Source of the DNA: Drosophila miranda
Taxonomy: Eukaryota > Arthropoda > Insecta > Diptera > Drosophilidae
Length of the DNA stretch: 64,000 nucleotides
Direction: 5' to 3'
Assembly: GCF_003369915.1 (NCBI RefSeq)
Contig: NC_046673.1
Location: 19,955,718-20,019,717, forward strand
Below are positions 12,052-24,061 of the stretch, piece by piece. The position numbers and the translations under genes were made by a program. The notes under the pieces were generated by a model. That model was given only the letters and a program-made list of their open reading frames with translations. It was not told the origin of the DNA and made no database searches. The stretch's first letter is position 1, and every line of letters starts with the position of its first letter.

Positions 12052-14037
12052 TTAGTCATAGGCCAGCACCGACTTCAAGTAGCTGACGATTTGATCATTT
12101 GTGGGGGAATCGTCATCTCCATCGCCAGCTTCATCGGTGGACTGCTGTGCCTTGGCCAGCTGCCGAAGAGCCTTCTTCAGTTGGTTTTTCTTGTCACATG
12201 TCCGAGCATAGTAAAATAGATTGAGAACACGCCTCTGATTCTCTAGCTTGTCATCGCCTTGGGCACTGCCCGTAACCTGAAGCTGCGACAGGTGGCCCAG
12301 GATATCACCAGAGCTTTTGACGAGGGCGGACATGAAGAAGCCGTTCATTTGGCGGCAAAGGGTGGCCATGGCACGCAGGGTGCCTTCGGCCACCGTTGGC
12401 TTCAGCAGCAGCTCTGGCAGATACCCAAGAAAGACGGCGAAACGCTTCTCGCCGCCAAAGCGTGCATACAGATCCGTCGTCTGCACAATCTCGCACAGCA
12501 GACTCAACATCTTGGTGGCCACACCCTCGCGTGTGGCAAAGCGCTGCTCGACATATGCCTGCATAGAGGCATTCAGGAGACTCGTCAACTGGTCTGGTAT
12601 CAGATTGAGCAAAGCCAGCGCATTCTCCAGCAACAGCGAACGTAGGGCGGCGACCAGCGGCAACTGGTGCTCCGGCGTTAGCTTTTGCAGATGCTTCAGT
12701 GTGTCGTTCATGTACTGGACCAGATGGGAAAATTCCACAGCCTGCTGCTCGCTCGGTTCTGGGAGGAACTGGCAGGCAATCTGGACAATGGCTAGGTTCT
12801 GGGGAAGGCACTGTTCGCCGCCGTCGGCGGGACCCTTGTCCTTGGCCAACTTCTTGCCTTGCTTCTGCGTCTGAGTTTGAGTCTGAGGCATCTGCTGGTA
12901 GGGGAAGCGCCGGCCGTCCTGGTCGAGGAAGTTCTTTAGAAACTTTTCAGAATGATTCCGCCTGAGCCAGATGCTCAGCTCGTTGGTGCTGTTTACTTCC
13001 TCATGCTGGTTGATGAGCGTCCACAGCTGGCTTATCAGCTTGACCACAACGTAGAGGCTGGCCGCGGCATCCGGCGGGAGGAGGGGCTGCTGTTGTTGCG
13101 GCCTCACCTCCAGCCAACTGTCATGCAGCAGGGGCATCAGTTGCTCCACATACGTCTGCAGCTGGGTGCCCTCCGCGCTCAGCTTGGGCTCGTGCAGGAT
13201 GGCATACAAGTCGCGGGTGTCTTGCGCGTACGGGCTGAGCAGACCATAGTAATTGGCACGGTTTTCATCAAATTGAACGACATGAACTGGATATTTGGTG
13301 CTGGCTGTCTTGGCGCTGTGTTGCGCCAATGTGCCGAGGATTTGCTGAAGGCGCAGTAACACTTTGGTCCGCCACTTGACGGTCGTCTGCTTGCCGTGGC
13401 CCAGGTTCATGGTGAGTGTACGGTTTGACTTCTCGTTGTCGTGACGGGAGCGCGAGATCATGTCAATGAAGTTTCCCACAATAGTGCTGGCACTGCGCTC
13501 CGCCAGCAGTGAGGGTGGCACTCGCTGGATCAGCACGTCCAGCATCAGCAGGGAATCCTCCTGAATGGTGGGATGGATGTGGGTCATGGCGCATTTGAGG
13601 TAGGTGGAAATCACATGGAAAAACGGCGTCACAGCCTGGGGAGTCAACACCTCTAGCAGTACATCGAGTGTCTTGAAGGACTCCAGGCGTACACTGCGCT
13701 CCATGTCGAGAGCGCCAGCGGCGATGCCCTGGAACAGCTCGTTCAGATGGCCGATGAGATGATCGGCCTGGCCGGACTTGACCGACTCGCGTACATTGCG
13801 CATGGCATCCGTGCGGAACTTGAAGCTGTGATGTTTCAGTCGGGACAGGGTCTCCTTCAGGTTGAACTGCCGCAGACCAGTTTCGGTGTACGACGTTTCC
13901 TTAAGCTGCTCACGGATCTCGATCTTACGCACCTTGAAGTCGGTCTTGGTCACATTCAGACCCTTGGGCAGTTTGGCCCCCTTGAGCTTTACTTTGGCCT
14001 TCTCGGCACGCAAATTCTTCTTGTGGTGGCCTCCCAT
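12052..14037 (-). CDS. TEX10/IPI1-family ribosome assembly protein
   Basis: This is an intronless 661-residue frame. The N-terminus is lysine-rich and then carries the characteristic IPI1/TEX10 segment (VRKIEIREQLKETSY, followed by LKETLSRLKHHSFKFRTDA), leading into an all-helical HEAT-like body. Family members sit in the nucleolar/nuclear Rix1-PELP1-TEX10-WDR18 complex, which acts in ITS2 processing and late 60S maturation. The first ATG is the only sensible start because the signature follows at residue 34. Its stop lies 98 bases from the stop of the convergent WDR46 gene, so the two 3' UTRs probably overlap. It is transcribed divergently from CkIIbeta. Confidence 0.88.
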   Translation of the reverse strand: MGGHHKKNLRAEKAKVKLKGAKLPKGLNVTKTDFKVRKIEIREQLKETSYTETGLRQFNLKETLSRLKHHSFKFRTDAMRNVRESVKSGQADHLIGHLNELFQGIAAGALDMERSVRLESFKTLDVLLEVLTPQAVTPFFHVISTYLKCAMTHIHPTIQEDSLLMLDVLIQRVPPSLLAERSASTIVGNFIDMISRSRHDNEKSNRTLTMNLGHGKQTTVKWRTKVLLRLQQILGTLAQHSAKTASTKYPVHVVQFDENRANYYGLLSPYAQDTRDLYAILHEPKLSAEGTQLQTYVEQLMPLLHDSWLEVRPQQQQPLLPPDAAASLYVVVKLISQLWTLINQHEEVNSTNELSIWLRRNHSEKFLKNFLDQDGRRFPYQQMPQTQTQTQKQGKKLAKDKGPADGGEQCLPQNLAIVQIACQFLPEPSEQQAVEFSHLVQYMNDTLKHLQKLTPEHQLPLVAALRSLLLENALALLNLIPDQLTSLLNASMQAYVEQRFATREGVATKMLSLLCEIVQTTDLYARFGGEKRFAVFLGYLPELLLKPTVAEGTLRAMATLCRQMNGFFMSALVKSSGDILGHLSQLQVTGSAQGDDKLENQRRVLNLFYYARTCDKKNQLKKALRQLAKAQQSTDEAGDGDDDSPTNDQIVSYLKSVLAYD

Positions 14038-14128
14038 TTTCCAAAATCTAACAGCAAGTGGAAATGGAAATCAAAACGTGCGCTGGCCCAACACACAGCT
14101 GACCGAACACCTTTCTGACATTTGTATA

Positions 14129-14226
14129 CGTTCACACTAGTGAGGTTTTAGTGCAATAGGCAAGGCTGGTCAGTCTAGCACTTGACAGTTTTAGGCCGTA
14201 CATTGATACAACTACATTTATCGATA
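14129..14226. promoter_or_regulatory. Shared promoter region of TEX10 and CkIIbeta (DRE, motif-1-like)
   Basis: A perfect DRE palindrome TATCGATA lies at 14219-14226 and a one-mismatch match to Ohler motif 1 (cgttcacacta) at 14129-14139. The region separates the TEX10 start (14037) from a strong donor (ttag|gtgagt at 14330/14331) that would end a noncoding CkIIbeta first exon. No TATA box is seen. The assignment rests on position and motifs only. Confidence 0.5.
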
Positions 14227-14330
14227 AATGCGAGTTTCATACCTGATTCCGTCTTCGCTACAATATTTGCCTTTACCGGTTCTGCTGGCTTGCAAAATCC
14301 AATCAATTCATATAATTTATAATAATTTAG

Positions 14331-15140
14331 GTGAGTCTCCTAGCGGCCATGGACGAGCAGCAACAGGCCCAGTCAGCAGCAAACAATGAAACTATTAAGT
14401 ACTAAATTGTATAAACCGTGCCTGCGTTTCAGTGTGTGTGTGCGTTCGTGTGCATGTGTGTATATGTGTCTCATTTTTTTCTCAATTTCCACCAGTATGC
14501 TCTTCTTCTTACTGCTCGGCACATTTTGTATGAGCGCTTGTCAAAATACGAGAAATTAAAATTGACTTCCTTTTTATTCAGCTTTCGAAATTTCAAATCA
14601 GTTAAATATTCGGTTAGGAGTGTGTGTGCTCAAGTAAAAGTATAAAATCACTTACAAAACGCGAAACGTTGAAAGATCGTGGCGGTGAAAAAGCAACAAG
14701 AAGCCACCGCGAGACGAGCATAATTCCAAGAAGCTAACGAAAACGAAAAAAAAAAGAAGAAAAAACTCGTGGACAAAATTCACTGCGTTTACTTTCGTTA
14801 AGTTACGTTGTTTTTTTTTTTACGTGCAACCGCGTACCGTATCGTAACGTATCGTCACGTTCCGGCGGCCGACCGCCCCACACAGCGCACCGCACCGCAC
14901 CTCGCCTCACCTCTCCTCTTCAGCGTACCGTCCCCGCCCTAGCTCCCGCTGTCGCGCCGCCCGCTAACCGCTCGGCCCCCTCCGGCATTCACGTTCTATG
15001 GTATTTCAACAATAAATTCGTTTGCCAGGCAAATTACGCAAAATAATCCCCATAATGTATGTAATACTCTGCAATATACAATACACATGTGCATCCATCA
15101 ATGTTGTGAATGTGTGCGTAAATGTGCGCGTGAATGTGAA

Positions 15141-15174
<34 letters not shown>

Positions 15175-15269
15175 TGCAAAGGACCGATGATCCAGGGTTC
15201 CTTCCATTTGCTTCGATACTGCCTAATAATGATATATTGTGTATATTCTTCCCCCCACCCCACCCGCAG
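14331..15269 (+). other. CkIIbeta leader/first intron
   Basis: This stretch is noncoding and lies between the putative first donor and the acceptor (cacccgcag) just before the start codon. It includes an A/G-rich segment, a run of C-rich ccgcaccgcacc-type repeats (14880-14970) that resembles a 5' UTR, and a (TG)n tract at about 15142-15171. Alternative first exons may lie here. Confidence 0.45.
14349..14405 (+). CDS. Small ORF just inside the likely CkIIbeta 5' intron/leader
   Basis: An 18-codon frame starts at an ATG in a good Kozak-like setting (gcggccatgg) and reads MDEQQQAQSAANNETIKY before TAA. It begins only 18 bases after the putative first donor. If an alternative transcript retains this stretch it would act as an upstream ORF. 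It could also be chance, since 18 codons is very short. Confidence 0.25.
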   Translation: MDEQQQAQSAANNETIKY

Positions 15270-15273
15270 CAAA

Positions 15274-17281
15274 ATGAGCAGCTCCGAGGAAGTCTCTTGG
15301 GTCACCTGGTTCTGTGGGCTTCGTGGCAACGAGTTCTTCTGTGAGGTAAGTGAAAGAGATTTGTTTGGTTTAAATTCTATTTGGAATTGGAATTTAGTTG
15401 TTATCTAAGCAAGAGAAGGCTGGCAACGGGTGACGACGGGCGACGCGCGGCGGGCGTGCGGCGATGGCAACTAAGGTGGCGGCAGCGGCGGCGGCGGCAA
15501 ATGTCGAGCGCGCGCTCGCCTTCAGCTCGGGTGCAACAATTGCAAAGCCAAGTGCAGGCAGCCCTGGGCCTGTGTGATGTGGGTGTGAGCATGTGTGTGT
15601 GTGAGTGTGTGCCACAAGGTGGGGCACAGTTGTGTCCAACTGTACAGAAGAGACCCCCCACTCACACACACACACACACTCACTTATCACGCAGCTTGGT
15701 GTCTTCCTCCATTTCTCAAAATTAATGCATTTCTCTTTCTCCCTCTGTCTCTCTCTCTCACTCTCTCTCTGTTGGATCATTCCCTCCCAGGTGGATGAGG
15801 ATTACATACAGGATAAATTTAATTTAACTGGATTAAATGAGCAGGTGCCCAATTATCGCCAGGCCTTGGACATGATACTAGACCTGGAACCGGGTAAGCG
15901 TCCAAATCGAAGACCCCCCCGTTCAAAGAATTGTGTTCACTTACTTTTACCATTGCCTCCTTCCCACACAGAGGACGAACTGGAGGACAATCCCTTGCAG
16001 TCGGACATGACCGAACAGGCCGCCGAGATGCTCTACGGCCTCATACACGCTAGATATATATTAACAAATCGCGGCATCGCTCAAATGATTGAGAAATATC
16101 AAACTGGCGATTTCGGACACTGCCCACGTGTCTACTGTGAAAGCCAGCCAATGTTGCCTTTGGGTATGTACTACCCCAGCCCCCACCACTGCCCCGTTCG
16201 ATCCTTAAGCAAGGTTGCCCTCAAATATCCCCCAATCGTAGCATCAGAAGATACGATTTGTAGGCCTTTAAGGCCTTTAAATATGACAATTTTGTTGGAA
16301 TTATCCAGAAAGTTGTTTCAATTGTTTGCGCCCTCTACAATTGTTATTTTTTTTCTGCCGAATCGTCGAGAATTATATTTCTACCTAAAATTGATATGAG
16401 CCTTTTTGCTTTACGCTGAAACGGCATTGTTAGAGGAATGTTTTGTATAAACATTTGTAATTCTAGCACCTAGTACCCGCGATCATCTAGCAGATGTCTC
16501 AAATTTCGCTACAATTCCCAGTCTGGGATCAATGACAAACAACGATACCAAAGTGAATCATCAGCGAATCAGGTGCTATTCAAAATATGAGAACTTTCCT
16601 TGCACTAATGATTGAATATCATTGAAGCCCGTCTCGCGATCATCATCCAGATGTGCAGATTTGTCACCAATTGATTGCCAATCTGAACATGAGAACTATG
16701 CACCTTTCCACTATTGTTTTTTGTACCTGACTTGAGCCTGAAATTCACGATTGACAATACCTAATCGCTGTTTCGTTTCGTTTTTTAGGCCTTTCGGACA
16801 TACCCGGTGAGGCAATGGTGAAGACCTATTGCCCAAAGTGCATTGATGTCTATACACCAAAATCGTCACGTCATCATCACACTGATGGCGCCTATTTTGG
16901 CACTGGATTTCCACACATGCTCTTTATGGTGCATCCCGAGTATCGCCCCAAGCGTCCTACTAACCAATTTGTTCCACGGTGAGTGTTATCCCGTCACAGC
17001 AGCAATCCATTCCGCTAAAGGCATTGCATTCAAATAATGTTTATGTTTTTCCGTACTCTATCTCTTGATGCGTTTCCCTCCGGATGGATACTGACCAACA
17101 CCAACACCACCAACAACAACAACAAAAATAACAACAACAACATCGACACCAATGCGAACCAACCAATGAACCAAAAACCAGGCTGTATGGCTTTAAAATT
17201 CACAGCTTAGCTTATCAAATTCAGCTGCAGGCAGCAGCCAATTTCAAAATGCCACTACGAGCGGTAAATTTAAAACCTTAA
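15274..17281 (+). CDS. CkIIbeta: Casein kinase II regulatory (beta) subunit, main coding exons
   Basis: Coding exons are 15274-15345, 15791-15893, 15972-16163, 16789-16978 and 17182-17281. All splice junctions match in phase. The product starts [20 protein letters not shown], which includes the autophosphorylated Ser cluster, carries the acidic loop DLEPEDELEDN and the zinc-ribbon cysteines (HCPRVYC and TYCPKC), and ends in the conserved RLYGFKIH helix region. It dimerises through the zinc ribbon and bridges two catalytic alpha subunits to form the CK2 tetramer. The common part is 213 residues to ...KMPLRA. Reading through the last donor (gcg|gtaaat, after 17263) adds VNLKP and a stop, giving 218 residues; splicing to downstream exons would give other tails. 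The core matches metazoan CK2 beta very closely. Confidence 0.95.
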
Positions 17282-19412
17282 CTATAACTTAACACTAGCT
17301 TAACATAATTATCACAATGATTTACACACCGAAACGCCCAAAACGATCGATGCATTATTTTTTGTTGTGATCTTTCTTTCGTTGACATTGATTCCTGATT
17401 GACTAAAATCCTCACTTCTTTTAACACCAGAGAATCCATAATACTTCATAAGTACATACTACCTATATCTGAACTAAGCCTCTACTCTATATATATATAT
17501 ATATATATTATATCTTTTTTTATATTTGTTTTCTCTCCCCAAACATACGACCACCAAACAAACAAAAAAAAAAAAAAAAAAAAAAAAAACAAATCAAATC
17601 GAAAAAAAAAAAAACCCACCTAATGGTCATGAATCCACACAAAATCCGAACGACAACCGATCACGATCCCCTTGTCGGTCAACCAATCTCCTCTCTGTTC
17701 GATCTGCAACCGATCGATCTGTTCGATCGATTCTAACATTGTGTGTAGAAAAACTAATTCAAACAACAAACACACCAACACCACACGCATATACGCACCA
17801 ACAAACCAACCAACAACCAACAACAACAACACACCACAAAACACAAGAACTACAACAAAACCAACAACCAACAACAACAACAAAAACAATCCATTCAATT
17901 GCATATACAAAAAAACAAAATCTGAACAACAAAAAACAAAATTAAAAACCACAAAAAAAATACGAAAACGAAACAAAACAAAACAAACAAAAAAAAATAG
18001 TTTACAACGGGAAGACCAATAGACAACAAGAACAACACGGCACACTGAGAGACATGGTAGAAGAGAAGACGGAATAAGAAGGAGAGTGGAAAGAAGAGAG
18101 AGAGACAAGAACCACTTCTGTATTGAGAGGTTTTGAGCGCCAGGAGCAAAGAATCATTTATACAAATATAGAAAACAAAACAAAAAAACAACAACCCATT
18201 GCGTTTATATTTAAAGAAAACAACAACAAACGATTAGTAGAATGTATTAAAAAAAAAACAACAACAACAAAAAGAAACAAGTAGAAGAAAAATGAAAATG
18301 TTGAGCCAAAACGTGTACGGGAAATGATATGATGAGGTTTTCTTCAGCTACACAACAGAAACAAACACACACACACACACAGTCACAGTCACACAGGAAA
18401 CGGACAGGCACACACGCACGTTCCGTCATGCAGATTTCATTCATTTATTTCATCGACACTGAAGACCAACCTCCTCATTAAAACACATTTAGTTCACGTT
18501 GCAAAAATAAGAAAACAACAATATTTTACTGTTGTTTTTTGTTGTTGTAATTTTCCATCAGCTATATATGTATATATTTTATTTGTCAGATTTGAACGGA
18601 AATGAAACATATGGATATGCATTTATGTTAGCTTTTGTTTAGCATTAGTTTAAGCCAGCACTGGCTCTGCGCTCTAAAGTACATACATACGTACATACGC
18701 ACACATGCACATGTGGGCATACACTAACACACCCAACACCAGCACTCCATAGCTCCATAGCTCCATAGCTCCATAACTCCATAACTCCATACATGTATTG
18801 CATATGAGTTTGGCTAAGTAATAATTAACTGAATTTGTTTATTAATAATATGTGTGCGTGTGTGTGTGTGTGCGTGTGTGTGTGTGTGTGTGTTCGTCTG
18901 CCATTCGGATGTATGTATGTATGTATGTTTGTTCGTGTTGTATGATATGATATTCACGCCTTGGCATTTCACAACACTGGTCATACACAAACAATGAGCA
19001 ATGAAACGAGTATGAGAATGAGCAAGACAGATATACAGAATGAGATGATTAGAGGGGAGGAGAAATAGTAATTAACATTAGCGATATACAACGATATATG
19101 TATAAGAAACGTAGTACTTCCAGATAACAATGCAAAAACAGCAATAATAATACACACAAGCACACACACACACCACACACACACACACCACACACACACA
19201 CACACAACACACAAAGACTACATATTTAGAAGCATTGCTAAATGAATTATTATTAATGATAATCCTGTATAAATGCCTCCCAAACCCCCCTCCCCTCCGC
19301 TGCGCTCGAACCAACCAACCAACCAACACCCCATAGCACCTAGAACACAAAAATTCCCACGAATCGCCCAATAAGAGCAATCAAAACGGGACACAACCAC
19401 AACTCCCCACAG
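17264..19412 (+). other. CkIIbeta downstream intron/3' UTR, A-rich and repetitive
   Basis: The stretch is mostly A/C-rich simple sequence: (TA)n near 17488-17508, long A runs at 17563-17615, aac/caac tracts at 17800-18300, and (TG)n and (CA)n runs around 18850-18892 and 19150-19206. An 8-base unit (agctccat) is repeated about six times at 18743-18790. A possible mini-exon begins after an acceptor at 17430 (ttaacaccag); joined to 17263 it would encode RIHNTS and a stop by 17451. Confidence 0.5.
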
Positions 19413-19720
19413 CTCTAGTGTACACTATAGATGTGCCGCAATACACTATGGCGCCCAAATACTATCATGCCACAAACTATGTTCTCGAATCCGATACGTG
19501 CACATCCCTCTCGTCACACATTTCACTGGCGGAATCGAACCCAGTGGTTCCACCAGCAGCAGGAGGTCGCACTACAACAGTATCGGGATCCGAGGGAAAC
19601 GGGCCATCGCCCCCATCAAGTTCAGTATACTCTCTGCAGGAGGAGATCGATCAGAACAAGAGCAACGAAGTGATCGAATACGCCCACCGTGGGGGCTCAG
19701 GGGTTCCCCAGCAGGAATAA
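19413..19720 (+). CDS. Candidate alternative 3' exon (about 100 codons), frame unresolved
   Basis: After an acceptor (ctccccacag, AG at 19411-19412) an open frame reads LVYTIDVPQYTMAPKYYHAT and on to VPQQE and a TAA at 19718-19720. The composition (Ser/Pro/Thr-rich middle, acidic end) looks like genuine protein and contrasts with the simple-repeat surroundings. Entered in this frame, the exon needs a donor that leaves one base. The last CkIIbeta donor at 17263 is in phase 0, which would instead give Leu and an immediate stop. It may therefore belong to a CkIIbeta variant that uses an unseen intermediate exon, or to a separate nested gene. All three plus-strand frames are open across most of it, so the frame call is uncertain. 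Confidence 0.35.
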
Positions 19721-22329
19721 GATACCCAAGAATAGGATCCACCACGCGCAGAGGAGAAGCCAGTACATGAGAGGGAGAAATGAAGTGAGAGAGGGAGATA
19801 CCACTGGATGGCGGCACAGAACCTTACACACACACACATAAGCCTTACCCACACATTCATACATAACACACATAGCACAGCACAAGACAAAAGCAAATCC
19901 GCAAGATTCTCAAAAGAAGACATACTTCCATGTGGACACACTGGGCTGCGGCAAGTGTTGCCTTATTCATCGCAAAAGCAATAATAATAATACATACCTT
20001 TATAAAAATTATAATCGCAAACAATTGAAAAAACAATCAATCAAAACTGAAAGACAAACAGAACGATAAAAAAAGGGAATAAAGCGCTTAACGATAACCG
20101 ATAGTACACCCGATTGTGCGGAGTGTGTGCGATCAGTAGTGTTGTACTCGTAGAGTTTTCCCCCAGTAAACGGTTGTTCGACCTTGTTCTAGTTATTGTA
20201 CAAGTAGAAGAGAGTGTTGTGTTGCCACCACCAACCGCCACAGGTTTAGTTTTAGTTCTTTAAGAGGGTCCAAAATTTTAGAATCGTTGCAAGCCCAGCC
20301 CAACACCCCCGCCCTCCCCCACGCCCGCCCGCCACCATGTTGTTTGTTTCTGTTTTTTATATGTACATTCTAAACGCACTGTACTCTCAGAGGATTTCAC
20401 AATTGTACTATTTTAGAAAAGAATTTGAATTTGAATTGGAATTTGAATTTGAATATTGCATACATTTTTAAATCTGCCAAAACGTAATAATATACAAACA
20501 TACATATATAATTGTACAATTTTTATTTTGTTTTTTTTTCTGTTAAGACATGAAATATTAATACTTGCGTAACGATTAATTATTATAAAAAAACAAGTCG
20601 CAAAACAAACGAACGAAAGAAAAAAAAAAAAAAAGAGAAAACAAAAACACCTATACAATAAATTGAGAAACATTTTTTAAGCAAATTAGGAATTAATTAT
20701 AAAATATATAGTATATATGTGTGTATATATCTACATATATATATATTTATATATAGATATGTATATGTATGTATATGAGAATCTATATAGAGATCGATAG
20801 AGAGGCCGAGGAGCGTTGATAATTTAATGTGAGATTGCAGAAAACTGTTTACAATTAATAAATGATCGATGTGAACGAAAGACGGAGAAGAGAAGATAAC
20901 GATGTAGACGAAACAAAAAGGAAATGAATATAATGGAGAACAAAAGTAATAATAACAATAACTAAAAATAAAAACGAAACTGATATTTAATACAAATCAC
21001 AGTCTATCATTTTGCCACACTCGAAATACTACCCTCCCCGCAATCTCATGATCCATTATACGATAGCGTAGCCCATCCATCCATGCTTGAACTGTAATGG
21101 AATCAAGTGTTTCACGAAGGACTGTGTTCCGTTCCCGTCTCCTAGCCCGGCTGTTACCACTGTTCCACGTCGTGTGTCGTGTGCCGTGTGCCATGTTTCA
21201 TGTTCCATGTTTGATGTTCCTTTTTGCTTTACTTTTAATTTATTTTCACTTTTTTCATGCCCACTATGCTATGAATCTACGACTGTATCTAGGACTATAT
21301 TGCACTCTGTCAGGAGATCCTTAGTCGCCCCGATCCCGAGGCAGAGGCTGAGTGATCGTCGTTGTGCGTGACACTATTCCTACTCCCACTCCTGCTATCT
21401 CTCTCTCCAAATCACACTCTCTCCATCACTCTTATCTAACTTTTTATATATCACACTCTCTCGCACCCATTGAAACACACACACACACACACACAAGCAA
21501 CGACGACGCTAGCGCTGTGCCATGCTCTAACGGCACGGCCAACGATACGATGGTCGGACAGACAGCAGGGACAAAAGCTAGCTGCTGCAGCACCAGTACT
21601 GTACTGCTTGTCCACATATTTACCGTCTTTTCTTACCTCCCGCTTACCCCCCGCTCAATCAAACCGAATGCGAATGTGAAATCCGAAAAGAATAATAATA
21701 ATTGTTTGATAAATAAAAAATATCTGCTAAAAATACTTTTACTATTGCTTATGTATTATACTATATTATATTTTTATCCATTGGCTGGGCCCTAAGAAAC
21801 ATACCCTAGCATACCTCACCTACACTGCATTCTGCCTGCTTTGCCCTGCCATTCGGTGGAGGTGGATAACAACATACAGTATACATAAACAAATCCATAA
21901 AACTGGTACCCAAAGAAAGCCATACCCCCATTAAACACACACATAAAACCTACAACCGAATCACGGACAGATCACAGTACAGAACGACACACACACACAC
22001 ACGCACAATACTAGATGGTTGCTCTAAGCTTCGAATCGAATGAGTAAAAAAAAAACTCCTTTTTTTTGGGATCCGATCCTCCAACATCCGAAATCCTGCC
22101 CATTGAACATTTGCGATTTGATTTGTGCCCCACAACAACAAAACATTTTTCGTTGGTTTAATGCCCACCATAATATTATGGTTCTCGATATAAGCATTCA
22201 TGCAAACATACATATACATACATATAACATACATACATATATACCACTGATTCATTGATTGATATTTAGATGTGTGTGTTTTATCACATTTATATACATT
22301 CTCTTTATCTTCTGCTTTCTTTTTTACTT

Positions 22330-22367
<38 letters not shown>

Positions 22368-23945
22368 GTGTCTTGTGTGTGTGGTTCGTTCTCTGATCCA
22401 ATCCGATCCGATACGATCGGATATTTATAATGATGGTATTTTTTTCCGATTCGATGGTAAAACGATAGCAACGTGGTCAGCCACCCAAGGACGAAGAGCC
22501 TGAGAATAATGCCATCGATACGATTCCAAAGCGCATCTAAGCGCATCCCAAGATCCAAGCAGTGCAGCCCCAAGCAAGCAACAATCCAGCAGAGAGCCGA
22601 TACCAAGCATACACACATTCAAACAGACACACACACACACACGATACCCACACCCACACAAACAACAACAAGATACAGAAATCATCGTTAAATTGTGGAT
22701 GCATAGTAAAATGAAGTAAAGAAATAGCGTTAACAAGGCCCCCTTAGCCCACACAAACACACACACACACACACACACACGAAACGAGGACAAGGACCAA
22801 CATCCAAAACACACAACACAACGCTGGATATCACTTATCGATGAAAGCTATCGATAATGCACACTCACATACAGACCTGTTCCCGAAAAACCTATAGGAC
22901 ACGGCGCGCATTCAAGTTTATTCTTTGCATTTTATTTGATAAGTGAAGGGCGGCTAAACGAGTTTAGAATAGTTTTTAAAACAACAAAATATTTAGTCAA
23001 GAAGTGGCCGGACCGGATAAAACCCACCTCACTGTCCTCTCTCTCCTCTCCCCACCCTCTCCCTCTCCCACTCCCTCTCCCTGTCCATATCCTTATCCAT
23101 CTAGTGATTCCTATCCGTATGCCCAGCAAACCGCTTTGTCTTCTAGTAACCGAAACACTTAAAACTACAGAAAAAACTAACCCAAGCTGCACGAAACATT
23201 GGAATTATTACAGCAACAAAGTTTCAAAAAAAAAAAAAAATAGATAAAAACGCAACCCGCAACGCAACCAACAAAACCTAAACAAATAATTAAAATAAAA
23301 AAAAAACAACAAAAAAACTGAACGTGAGCCGAATTCTAAATAGAGAAAGAGTAAATAATATATATGTGTAGATAGGGTTTCCCTATTTCTTTCGAGATCC
23401 GAGAGTGCATACTTATATAAAATACATATACAACATAAACATATAAACAATATACTGTTAGCTTATTTATATACATATATATACACAAACACACACATAC
23501 ATACATATTTAAAACAACCAACAACAACAACCAACAACAACAACAACAAAAAACCAACAAAATATTTTATGTATTTTTTTAATGTATTTAAGAAATAATT
23601 AAGATTAAAAAACAAAATGAAACAAACAAAAAACAAAAAACGATGAAGAAAGTTATGAGGAGGAGGAACACTAAAGAAACCAATAAGAGAAAAGTGTTCA
23701 AGTGTTCGCCACAGAGCGAAAGAGAAAGAGAGAGAGAGAGAGAGAGATACCCTTATCGCAGGAATTATATAGCAAAGAGCTCTTGAGTTGATGCCCAAGG
23801 AAATGAGAGATAAAATCCGACGAAGAAGAATATTGATGAGGAGAAAACAAAGAAGAAGAAAACAATAAAATGATGAAAACCAAAAATCAATCAAAATATT
23901 TTGTTTATTTCAATTCAATGGCATTAAATCTTTTCTCCTTCTTAG
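19721..23945 (+). other. Long noncoding stretch within the CkIIbeta 3' region
   Basis: The stretch has an AT-rich, UTR-like character with many CA/TG, TA and GA microsatellites, including (CT)n at about 22334-22361 and (GA)n at about 23724-23748. Two DRE-like cores lie near 22837-22857 (ttatcgatgaaagctatcgata). A strong pyrimidine tract with acceptor (atccatctag) lies near 23103; in one phase it opens IPIRMPSKPLCLLVTETLKT, another possible alternative exon. Nothing else coding could be supported. Confidence 0.45.
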
Positions 23946-23950
23946 CCAAG

Positions 23951-24061
23951 ACCCAAATACCCACCGAAGATGTGAAGGCTTACCTTTTTTCCAGCCCAGC
24001 GGCCAACTATCCGTCCGGACTCAAGCCACCAATCGCACGTGTCTTTGCTGATCGTTCCTGA
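23951..24061 (+). CDS. CkIIbeta: Candidate distal CkIIbeta C-terminal exon
   Basis: In phase 0 after the 17263 donor this exon would add 36 residues beginning TQIPTEDVKAYLF and ending ARVFADRS, giving a CK2 beta of 249 residues with an extended tail. The strongest acceptor by context is five bases upstream (ttctccttcttag, exon from 23946), but that choice breaks the phase and gives a short PRPKYPPKM tail; the downstream AG in 'ccaag' keeps the frame. The segment is clearly more protein-like than its surroundings and is the last coding-like segment before the convergent Hsc70-3 gene. Alternative C-termini of CkIIbeta are documented in Drosophila. Confidence 0.5.
   Translation, partial: TQIPTEDVKAYLFSSPAANYPSGLKPPIARVFADRS

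Noticed and set aside
15022-15798. Frames with Cys-Val or Thr-His runs around the CkIIbeta first coding intron
   Set aside because: Translations of TG/CA microsatellites and intron read-through.
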